Source: Planctomycetota bacterium (GTDB lineage: Bacteria > Planctomycetota > Phycisphaerae > WQYP01 > JAJZKY01). From it: DNA of 5,499 bases. The stretch covers positions 1-5,499 of the forward strand of contig JAJZKY010000377.1 of NCBI GenBank assembly GCA_021803885.1, in the 5' to 3' direction. The notes beneath the pieces were generated by a model. That model ran no database searches. It saw nothing but the letters and a program-made list of their open reading frames with translations, and was not told where the DNA came from. This document shows, piece by piece, positions 1-5,163 of the stretch (positions are counted from its first letter, which is position 1; the number at the start of each line of letters is the position of its first letter). A program made the translations under genes and the position numbers.

Positions 1-64
1 CATGCCTTGCATTTGATGCGCCGGCGGCCGCAGGCCGTCGCGGCGGCATTGAGGAATCTGGAAA
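1..64 (+). repeat. Left arm of a 64-bp perfect inverted repeat
   Basis: Bases 1-64 equal the reverse complement of 2571-2634 with no mismatch; the match ends at 65 (A against C). Whether it continues to the left cannot be seen because the window starts at base 1. The repeat is coding sequence of the phosphodiesterase, not a typical transposon end. An exact repeat that begins at the first base of the sequence is what an assembler k-mer overlap at a graph branch would look like. Confidence 0.95.
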
Positions 65-591
65 ATGATGTAAAACAACTGCTGGACGCGGCCGGAACTG
101 GCACGAACGTCACCATAATCTCCGATCATGGCATGGCGCCGGTGCGGGGCGAAGTCACGGCTGCGATTCCGAAGGAATTCAATCTTGGCCGGGATTATTT
201 ATGCGTGCTTGACTCCACTATGGCCCGTTTCTGGTTTTTCCATCCGGAGGCGCGCCGGGCGTTGTTCCAGGCGATGTCTGAATGGCCGCACGGACGTGTG
301 CTGTCCGCATCCGAATTACAGCAGGAAGGCGTGTATTTTTCCGATGGGCGCTATGGAGAAATGATCTGGCTGGCGGATGCGGGTTGGATGCTGCGCGACA
401 CCTTGTTTCATGGTGATTGGAAGCCCGAAGGAATGCATGGATATCATCCCGATGATCCCAATTCCCATGCTGTCTGGCTGAGCCGAGGGCAAGAGAGCCC
501 ACGGCCGCGCAACCTGATCGAGGCATACCAGGAACTTTGCCGGCAATCGGGATTGCCGGTCCGGGAGGAGTTATGCCAGGTCAGCGCATAA
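1..591 (+). CDS. Alkaline-phosphatase-superfamily phosphodiesterase, C-terminal half (5' end cut by window edge)
   Basis: This is the C-terminal half of a type I phosphodiesterase/nucleotide pyrophosphatase-like enzyme. The frame is open from base 1 (His-Ala-Leu-His) to TAA at 589-591. It shows the ISDHGM motif (Asp and His metal ligands, codons at about 124-129) and the late GMHGYHP motif (His ligand, about 433-438), both standard in the two-metal alkaline phosphatase superfamily. The N-terminal half, with the first metal Asp, the nucleophile and the D-x3-H motif, is absent here but lies on the minus strand at 3198-2571. Both halves share the peptide HALHLMRRRPQAVAAALRNL in the same frame. 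Joined, the halves give 384 residues with ligands D10, D188, H192, D230, H231, H334 and candidate nucleophile S40. The end overlaps the next gene by 19 bp. The real start is not at 7; that TTG is internal. The substrate is unknown. Confidence 0.85.
   Translation, partial: HALHLMRRRPQAVAAALRNLENDVKQLLDAAGTGTNVTIISDHGMAPVRGEVTAAIPKEFNLGRDYLCVLDSTMARFWFFHPEARRALFQAMSEWPHGRVLSASELQQEGVYFSDGRYGEMIWLADAGWMLRDTLFHGDWKPEGMHGYHPDDPNSHAVWLSRGQESPRPRNLIEAYQELCRQSGLPVREELCQVSA
564..570 (+). promoter_or_regulatory. Ribosome binding site deciding the GT4 start
   Basis: GGAGGAG lies just upstream of ATG 573 (core GGAGG at 564-568, four bases before the start). The frame is open further upstream, to 537, but that part reads as low-complexity Gly/Pro/Ala with no family similarity. 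The site therefore supports ATG 573. It sits inside the 3' end of the phosphodiesterase gene. Confidence 0.65.
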
Positions 592-1739
592 AAGTGGCGC
601 AAGTATCAACCGCTTGTGCCTGGGGCGGAGCGGAAGAGCATCTGCTGGGATTGCTCCAAAACCTCGATCGCGAGAGATTTCAAATTTATCTTATTGCCCG
701 GCCTCAACTCGAAGCTGAGTGGCGGCGCCGTCTTCCGCGGGATGTGATCTGGCGCGGCTGGTCGCCGGCGGGCATTCGATGCGGGTGGGAGATGGTGCGT
801 TTGGCAGAATGGCTGCGCCGGAATCGGATCCAAGTGGTGCATTCGCATCTGGCCCACGCCAGTTGGCGGGCGGCGCCGGCGGCACGCTGGGCGCGGACGG
901 CGCTGGTGGTGGAAACTCCGCACCTGCGGGAAAGCTGGCGGCAAGGATGGAAACGCCATTATGGCTGGGATCGCTGGCAAGCCCGTGGCGTGGATGTCCT
1001 GATCGCCGTCAGTCACGCCAATGGTGAGTATTTACGGCTGGACAAAGGACTGCCGGCCCATAAAATCCAGGTGGTTCCCAATGGCTGTGATCTGAATCGT
1101 TTTTATCCGCAACCCGCGCCCGCATGGCCGCGGGAATGGGGCTGGGACGCGAGTGATCCGGTCATCTTGCTTCCGGGCCGGATCGAAGCCCAGAAGGGGC
1201 ATGCGGTTCTGCTGGAAGCCGCGGCAAAAATTATGCCACGCTGGCCGCGCTTGCGGTTGTTGTTTGCGGGCGATGGCAGTCTGCGCCCGCATCTTGAGAT
1301 GCATGCCCGGAACCTGGAACTGGAGGCGAAATGGCTGGGACGGCAGCCGAATATAGAACGCTGGCTGGCTGCCGCTACGGTGGTGGCGTTGCCGTCCTGG
1401 TATGAAGGCTTGCCCCTGGTCTTACTCGAAGCGCTGGCTATGGCGCGGCCCGTAGCCGCTAGTCATGTGGACGGCGTGCCCGAGATTATTCGCGATGGGC
1501 AAACCGGGCGCTTATTTACGGCGGGAGACAGCGCTCAACTGGCGGAGATATTGAACGACTTACTCGCGGATCCCGGCGCGGCCCAACGATTGGGCCGGCA
1601 AGGGCGGCGATGGGTGGAGCAAGCCTATTCTTTGGCTCGGCAGATTCAGCAAACCGAACAAATCTATTTGCAAGCTCTGGTTCCCCGGGGGCAGCGCACC
1701 TGGGAAAAAAGGCGTGCGCGGGGACAGGCCGCCGTTTAG
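573..1739 (+). CDS. Glycosyltransferase, GT-B fold, GT4-type
   Basis: A cytosolic retaining glycosyltransferase of 388 residues, likely moving a sugar from a nucleotide donor to a lipid-linked acceptor during polysaccharide assembly. The N-terminal Rossmann domain opens with IKVAQVS and the Gly-rich WGGAEEH loop (about residues 17-23). The C-terminal donor domain begins near residue 197 with LLPGRIEAQKG, giving the usual Arg (203) and Lys (208) donor-phosphate contacts. It continues with LLFAGDGSL and ends in the E-x7-E signature EGLPLVLLE (278-286), followed by GVPEII. The length is normal for the family. ATG 573 is chosen for its ribosome binding site; the gene overlaps the end of the phosphodiesterase frame by 19 bp and is followed 10 bp later by the nucleotidyltransferase gene. 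Donor and acceptor sugars cannot be read from the sequence. It points opposite to the right-hand genes only because of the inverted junction at 2570/2571. Confidence 0.93.
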   Translation: MPGQRIKVAQVSTACAWGGAEEHLLGLLQNLDRERFQIYLIARPQLEAEWRRRLPRDVIWRGWSPAGIRCGWEMVRLAEWLRRNRIQVVHSHLAHASWRAAPAARWARTALVVETPHLRESWRQGWKRHYGWDRWQARGVDVLIAVSHANGEYLRLDKGLPAHKIQVVPNGCDLNRFYPQPAPAWPREWGWDASDPVILLPGRIEAQKGHAVLLEAAAKIMPRWPRLRLLFAGDGSLRPHLEMHARNLELEAKWLGRQPNIERWLAAATVVALPSWYEGLPLVLLEALAMARPVAASHVDGVPEIIRDGQTGRLFTAGDSAQLAEILNDLLADPGAAQRLGRQGRRWVEQAYSLARQIQQTEQIYLQALVPRGQRTWEKRRARGQAAV

Positions 1740-1743
1740 GCGG
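1738..1743 (+). promoter_or_regulatory. Probable ribosome binding site of the nucleotidyltransferase gene
   Basis: AGGCGG overlaps the TAG stop of the glycosyltransferase gene and sits 6 bases before ATG 1750. It is a moderate match to the Shine-Dalgarno sequence and favours 1750 over the in-frame ATG at 1714. Confidence 0.45.
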
Positions 1744-1749
1744 TTAACG

Positions 1750-2709
1750 ATGAGCGCCTTGCCCAAACCAGCCTGGTATCTGCTCTCGCACGAGCAGGCG
1801 CGCGGCTGCGACCGCGAAGTCGAAGCCGCGGTGGTGCGGGTTTGCGAAGCGGTCTGGCGCGGGCGCCTGCGGGCGCTCATTGCCACCGGCAGCCTGGTGC
1901 GCGGAGAAACACTTTGGCGGCAACACTCGGGGCAACGGAAGTTATTAGGAGATGCGGAGTTTATCGCTGTCTGCTGCCGTCCTCTGCCGGCCAACCATTT
2001 ACAGCTTTGTCGGGAGATTGAAACACAACTGCGGGATCGCGGCCTGGCGGCCAGGATCGAAATCCAGCCGGCCCCGGCACGGTATTTAAAGCGTCTGGGC
2101 GGACAAATCTTCAGCTATGAACTGCGCACCCGCGGCCGGGTATTAACCGGCGATGCCGAGGTGCTGAATTTAATTCCCGCCGCACCGGTGACCCGGGAAG
2201 ATGCATGGCGCTTATTTGCACATCGCCTGCTGGAGTGGATCGAGGCCAAAGCTCAAAAGACCGAGCCGATGGATCGCCGGTATGTGCTTTGCAAATTGTA
2301 TGCCGATATGGCGACTTCGCTTCTGGTATTTGCGGGGCGTTATGCGCCCAGTTACCGTGAACGCCGGCCAGCGCTGCGAAGCTGGGCTGCCCAGGCTTCC
2401 AGGGATTGGCAGCCGTGGGCCGAGCGCGCGGATCGCGCGCTCGGCTGCAAGCTGGGGGATTACGACATCACCAAAATGGAAGCCCGGATATGGGATCTGC
2501 ATGCGATTCCCGATGCAAGACAGCTTTGGTCATGGGAAATAGAACACCTGATGGACTTGCCAGCCGGCAGTTTCCAGATTCCTCAATGCCGCCGCGACGG
2601 CCTGCGGCCGCCGGCGCATCAAATGCAAGGCATGATCGAGTTCACACAAATATACGAAGAGAAAATCCTTGCGTCCATTTCGCAACTCTGTTTTTGCCTG
2701 AGATATTAA
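1750..2709 (+). CDS. Nucleotidyltransferase-fold protein, 3' end replaced at the inverted junction
   Basis: A protein with the minimal nucleotidyltransferase signature: ATGSLVRGE (Gly47-Ser48), then GDAEF (Asp68 and Glu70), and a possible third acid at Glu104 in ARIEIQ. These would bind metal and a nucleoside triphosphate. The second half is helical and Arg/Trp-rich, as in nucleotidyltransferases with a C-terminal helical domain, but I do not recognise a named family. ATG 1750 is preferred because AGGCGG lies 6 bases upstream; an in-frame ATG at 1714 would overlap the previous gene. Only codons up to 2568 (273 residues, ending DLPAG) appear native. From 2571 the frame reads antisense phosphodiesterase sequence and stops by chance at 2707-2709, so the last 40-odd residues are probably not part of the real protein. 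The true C-terminus is missing from this window. The substrate is unknown; its place in the operon suggests nucleotide activation or a modification step in glycan synthesis. Confidence 0.72.
   Translation: MSALPKPAWYLLSHEQARGCDREVEAAVVRVCEAVWRGRLRALIATGSLVRGETLWRQHSGQRKLLGDAEFIAVCCRPLPANHLQLCREIETQLRDRGLAARIEIQPAPARYLKRLGGQIFSYELRTRGRVLTGDAEVLNLIPAAPVTREDAWRLFAHRLLEWIEAKAQKTEPMDRRYVLCKLYADMATSLLVFAGRYAPSYRERRPALRSWAAQASRDWQPWAERADRALGCKLGDYDITKMEARIWDLHAIPDARQLWSWEIEHLMDLPAGSFQIPQCRRDGLRPPAHQMQGMIEFTQIYEEKILASISQLCFCLRY
2419..2445. repeat. Perfect 12-bp palindromic hairpin with a 3-base loop
   Basis: GCCGAGCGCGCG pairs exactly with CGCGCGCTCGGC around the loop GAT. It lies inside the nucleotidyltransferase coding region (residues reading AERADRAL) with no T-run after it, so it is not a standard terminator. 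As single-stranded DNA or RNA it would be very stable. It is about 125 bp before the inverted junction. Confidence 0.85.
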
Positions 2710-3198
2710 CTGCTGATCCCGTCCCTGCGCATACGAATACATTTGCCAGTCAACGCCCACCCGCGTCAGCCGCCGGAAGAGCCAGGACTCCTGCTTCATG
2801 CCCTCCGGGCTCCATAAATACCGGGGTTCGGCCCAGGCCATGCGAGAAAGCCAGCGCGGACTGATGACACAATCAAACCCCGGTCCCGCGCGCAGCCAAT
2901 GTCTTCCCGCCCATTGCGCCAGCTTGCGTCCGATCCGGTGATTCACCCATGCATCGGAACATTTTTCCAGCCCCCGCCAGGACCGGAATGGCGACTGGCC
3001 GGGGTCGTAATAGAGAAGGTTCCAGCGTCCATGCTGCGCCGGCCAGAGCCCGGTCAATAGGGTCGGAATGGCGCCAGAGCTGAAGCCCAGCACCGTACGC
3101 ACCGGTCCGCGGAACGGCAACTCCGCCTGCAGAAAGCCATGCCTCTGGCACAGTTCCCACCCCAGGGCATCAATAAGAATTACCAATTGCCGGCGCAT
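2530..3198 (-). CDS. Alkaline-phosphatase-superfamily phosphodiesterase, N-terminal half (3' end displaced)
   Basis: The N-terminal half of the phosphodiesterase whose C-terminal half is at 1-591. It starts at ATG 3198 with GGAGG 8 bases upstream, 19 bp inside the end of the deacetylase gene. Visible motifs are LVILIDALGW (metal ligand Asp10), GFSSGAIPTLLTG (nucleophile region; Ser40 aligns with the nucleophilic Thr of nucleotide pyrophosphatases) and CELDHALH (Asp188, His192). There is no signal peptide: the first catalytic strand begins at residue 5, so the enzyme should be cytosolic. Native sequence runs to 2571; from 2570 the frame reads antisense nucleotidyltransferase sequence and stops at 2530-2532, adding about 13 foreign residues. 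This half lacks the later Asp-His pair and the last His, so it cannot be active alone. Joined to the plus-strand half it gives a 384-residue enzyme. A phosphodiesterase, phosphatase or phosphotransferase activity is possible; the substrate is not known. Confidence 0.85.
   Translation of the reverse strand: MRRQLVILIDALGWELCQRHGFLQAELPFRGPVRTVLGFSSGAIPTLLTGLWPAQHGRWNLLYYDPGQSPFRSWRGLEKCSDAWVNHRIGRKLAQWAGRHWLRAGPGFDCVISPRWLSRMAWAEPRYLWSPEGMKQESWLFRRLTRVGVDWQMYSYAQGRDQQLISQAKTELRNGRKDFLFVYLCELDHALHLMRRRPQAVAAALRNLETAGWQVHQVFYFP
2570..2571. other. Inverted junction: strand switch of the operon
   Basis: Left of this point the plus strand encodes the nucleotidyltransferase; right of it the minus strand encodes the phosphodiesterase N-terminal half. 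Two real genes run head-on into the same point, with no terminators, stop codons or intergenic sequence between them. Both frames run on into sequence that is coding on the opposite strand. This is the sign of a rearrangement or a chimeric joint rather than natural convergent genes. Confidence 0.85.
2571..2634 (-). repeat. Right arm of the 64-bp perfect inverted repeat
   Basis: This is the exact reverse complement of 1-64. Read on the minus strand it encodes the same residues as the left arm and continues the phosphodiesterase frame that began at 3198. The two arms enclose 2506 bp. Confidence 0.95.
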
Positions 3199-3944
3199 GC
3201 GCCTTGCCTCCAAGATCGCCAGATATGCATTCCCCGCCCGCGCACATACTCCCGCACGCGCTGCCGGCCCCCCTGAACCAATTGCACCACCTGCTGTGCC
3301 CGCATATTCCGGCGAATCCCATAGCGGGGGATTAAGAATGCGCCGGACCGGGCTGGCGCCGGCCGTGAGATGGCCAACCCGTGATAACCGTTCTGCCGGA
3401 CGATCTCCATAAGTGAACTGTGCCAGGCGCCAAAGGGAGCGGCAAAAAAGATGATTTTCTCGCCCAAACAATCTTCCAGCCGGTGTTTCGATGCCAGAAT
3501 TTGAATTTCCAACTGCGCGCGCGAAAGCCGGGTTAACGCCACGTGATCGAAGCCGTGCGAACCGATTTCAAAACCCGCCGCGGCCAGCTCACGCACCTGC
3601 CCCCACGATAAGTGCCCTGGCTTCCCAAGTTGGCTGGCATTGACAAAAAAAGTTGCTTGCCAGTCCAGGTCCGAAAGCCATTGCGCGGCCTGGAAATCGC
3701 TGTCGCAGCCATCATCAAAGCTGAGAGCAAAACTCGACTTACAGGGATGAGGATTGTGCGGGCAGGACTGGCTCCAAAGCCGGCGTAAGCTGCGGGCGCA
3801 AGCTCCGGTCTGGGCTAATTCCCGCCAATGGCGCCGAGCCCGGGCCCAGGAAATTTCATAGCGCTGGCGGGCCGGTCCAGGGGTCAGGCGGTGATACAGC
3901 AGCACCACACTTTGCCGGCGCGGGTTCGGGTTAATCTCAGACAT
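3180..3944 (-). CDS. Polysaccharide deacetylase, NodB/CE4 domain
   Basis: A 254-residue metal-dependent deacetylase, probably removing N- or O-acetyl groups from the glycan or its lipid-linked precursor. It begins with VVLLYHRL (residues 13-20), as in many CE4 proteins of exopolysaccharide loci. Catalytic motif 1 is LSFDDG (Asp77 base, Asp78 metal). Motif 2 is GSHGFDH (His130 and His134 metal ligands). Motif 3 is the AAPFG variant (168-172). A later IPRYGI (205-210) resembles the motif 4 region. I cannot find the Leu-His pair of motif 5. No signal peptide is seen, so either it acts in the cytosol or the true N-terminus differs. No good ribosome binding site lies at normal spacing: AAGGAG at 3975-3980 is 30 bases upstream, and an in-frame TGA at 3954-3956 rules out a longer protein. 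The gene overlaps the phosphodiesterase start by 19 bp, which suggests translational coupling. Confidence 0.9.
   Translation of the reverse strand: MSEINPNPRRQSVVLLYHRLTPGPARQRYEISWARARRHWRELAQTGACARSLRRLWSQSCPHNPHPCKSSFALSFDDGCDSDFQAAQWLSDLDWQATFFVNASQLGKPGHLSWGQVRELAAAGFEIGSHGFDHVALTRLSRAQLEIQILASKHRLEDCLGEKIIFFAAPFGAWHSSLMEIVRQNGYHGLAISRPAPARSGAFLIPRYGIRRNMRAQQVVQLVQGGRQRVREYVRGRGMHIWRSWRQGACAGNW
3207..3211 (-). promoter_or_regulatory. Ribosome binding site deciding the phosphodiesterase start
   Basis: GGAGG on the minus strand lies 8 bases before ATG 3198. The frame is open for about 90 further codons upstream, but that stretch is the deacetylase gene in another frame. This site fixes the true start at 3198, directly before the ILIDALGW catalytic strand. 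Confidence 0.75.
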
Positions 3945-4027
3945 AGTAATGATTCATTCCAGACCCTGTAATCACTCCTTCTTGATGGCTATGCCTGTCC
4001 CGCCAGGAGAAACGGGACGGCGCGCAT
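3945..4027 (-). other. Intergenic gap between GT2 and deacetylase genes
   Basis: At 83 bp this is the largest non-coding stretch. On the minus strand it holds a 6-bp-stem hairpin (4018-3997), an AAGGAG at 3980-3975 and no convincing promoter boxes. It may allow separate expression of the deacetylase and the genes after it, but this is weakly supported. Confidence 0.4.
3997..4018 (-). repeat. Small hairpin after the GT2 stop codon
   Basis: On the minus strand GTCCCG pairs with CGGGAC around a 10-base loop, 9 bases after the GT2 TAA. No T-run follows, so a Rho-independent terminator is unlikely. It could be an attenuator, an mRNA end-stabilising stem, or chance in GC-rich sequence. Confidence 0.35.
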
Positions 4028-5161
4028 TTATCTCGCTTGTTCCCAGATGCCCCGCCGTTCCGGTTCCCGCGTGCGCCACGCCCCCCGCACCAGAGCGCAG
4101 TTCATGGCCCAGATATAGGCCAGCCCGCCGCGGCCCGCAGAAAAGCATGATCCGAATATAAATGCGCCAACGAGCCCTATCATTTCCACTTCGGCCAGCC
4201 GCCGGAAAGCGGGCTGAGATAATAAGGCCAGATTGGCTGCCAATAAGAGCAGCCCCAGCCCCGGAGTGAGCCAGCGCAGGATCTTATGGGACACCAGGGC
4301 CCAGCGCGTTCGCCCGCCCAGGGGCAGCCGCCAAAGTCCCGCCAACGCACGCCACCCCCCCAGAGCCAGCCTTTGCCGCCGGCTGGCTTCGCTCGCCAGG
4401 CTATTGGAAGCTTCATCCCAGGCTATGGCCTCGGGATCGTACACCACCCGATATCCGGCGGCGCGAAGGCGCAGGGGGATTTCCAGGTCTTCCACCAGGG
4501 TATGGACGGGAAGCGCGGGGAATAGGTTCCGGCGCACCGCCAATAAGGCGCCGCTTGCTGTCACGGTGATCCCCAGCCGGGCTTCCAGCCAGCGCAGAGC
4601 CGATTCCCATTGCCAATATCTGCGCTCCAGCAGCGGCGCTCCCGGAGGGGACTCAAACCGGACCGCGCCACATGCGGCTCCCACTCGAGCATCCCCAAAA
4701 TGCCGGACCAGACGGCGCAGCACATCCGGCGCCAGCCGCGTTCCCGCATCCGTAAAGACCAGAATCTCGCCCCGCGCGCGCTCCCGGGCCGTGGCCAGGG
4801 CCGCCGCCTTGCCCTGCCGGGGCTGGACCATAACTTCGAGGCCTGGATGTCCGGTTAACTCCGCCGCCGTCTGATCGGTGCATCCATCCAGCACATAGAT
4901 CACCTCCCCGGCGGGGTAATCCAATTGCCGCAATGATTCCAATTGGGCGCGCAAACGTCCTGCCTCGTTATGCGCCGCGACACAGACGGTGACGCGGGGC
5001 CATGCGGCGGGCGAGGGACAGCGGCGTTCCGCGCGCCGCAGCATATAGGCGCGGTCGCGCTTGACCTGTTCGAGACTGGCCCAGATCCAGACCAGCATGG
5101 GATATCCCAGCCAGGTATAGATCAAAGCCGCCAGACTCACCCCGAAGACAATTTCCAGCAT
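4028..5161 (-). CDS. Membrane glycosyltransferase, family 2 (GT-A fold)
   Basis: A 377-residue processive-type family 2 glycosyltransferase in the inner membrane. An N-terminal membrane segment (about residues 2-27) precedes the cytosolic GT-A domain. That domain has VTVCVAAHNEA (about 57-67), VLDGCTD (Asp92), the metal-site stretch FTDAGT (Asp138), and the acceptor-site pair LVEDLEIPLRLRAAGYRV (Glu224, Asp225). The Q-x2-R-W signature of cellulose and hyaluronan synthases is replaced by RRQRLALGGW. Two or three hydrophobic segments follow (about 298-316, 326-343, possibly 346-360), and the end MNxAxxxG is common in this group. The length fits the family. ATG 5161 is chosen because GAGGCGG lies 9 bases upstream; a TTG at 5167 is an alternative. 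The start is 2 bp after the sugar transferase stop, so the two are surely co-transcribed. It probably adds a hexose or N-acetylhexosamine to the lipid-linked sugar; the sugar itself is not readable. Confidence 0.92.
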   Translation of the reverse strand: MLEIVFGVSLAALIYTWLGYPMLVWIWASLEQVKRDRAYMLRRAERRCPSPAAWPRVTVCVAAHNEAGRLRAQLESLRQLDYPAGEVIYVLDGCTDQTAAELTGHPGLEVMVQPRQGKAAALATARERARGEILVFTDAGTRLAPDVLRRLVRHFGDARVGAACGAVRFESPPGAPLLERRYWQWESALRWLEARLGITVTASGALLAVRRNLFPALPVHTLVEDLEIPLRLRAAGYRVVYDPEAIAWDEASNSLASEASRRQRLALGGWRALAGLWRLPLGGRTRWALVSHKILRWLTPGLGLLLLAANLALLSQPAFRRLAEVEMIGLVGAFIFGSCFSAGRGGLAYIWAMNCALVRGAWRTREPERRGIWEQAR

Positions 5162-5163
5162 CT

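Noticed and set aside
606..1016. 136-codon minus-strand open frame
   Set aside because: Antisense to the GT4 gene, with Pro/Arg-rich shadow composition and no motif.
1579..1597. 8-bp hairpin (CGGCCCAA / TTGGGCCG, loop CGA) in the GT4 gene
   Set aside because: Short stems like this are expected by chance in GC-rich coding sequence and no T-run follows.
2530..2570. Last 13 codons of the minus-strand phosphodiesterase frame
   Set aside because: They are antisense to the nucleotidyltransferase gene and replace the catalytic C-terminal half; not a natural end.
1..2634. Composite transposon or insertion sequence bounded by inverted repeats
   Set aside because: No transposase or integrase is present, the enclosed genes are glycan genes, and the repeat is ordinary coding sequence in frame.
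2571..2709. Last ~46 codons of the plus-strand nucleotidyltransferase frame
   Set aside because: They are antisense to the phosphodiesterase catalytic segment (the ELDHALH region), so the frame is open there only by chance.
3199..3471. Upstream extension of the phosphodiesterase frame to 3471
   Set aside because: It overlaps the deacetylase gene completely, has no family similarity, and the ribosome binding site at 3207-3211 sets the start at 3198.
3997..4018. Rho-independent terminator after GT2
   Set aside because: The stem is only 6 bp and there is no T-run on the minus strand after it.
4233..4874. 213-codon plus-strand open frame
   Set aside because: It lies fully antisense to the GT2 gene, is Arg/Ser/Pro-rich without any motif and is a typical GC-rich shadow.
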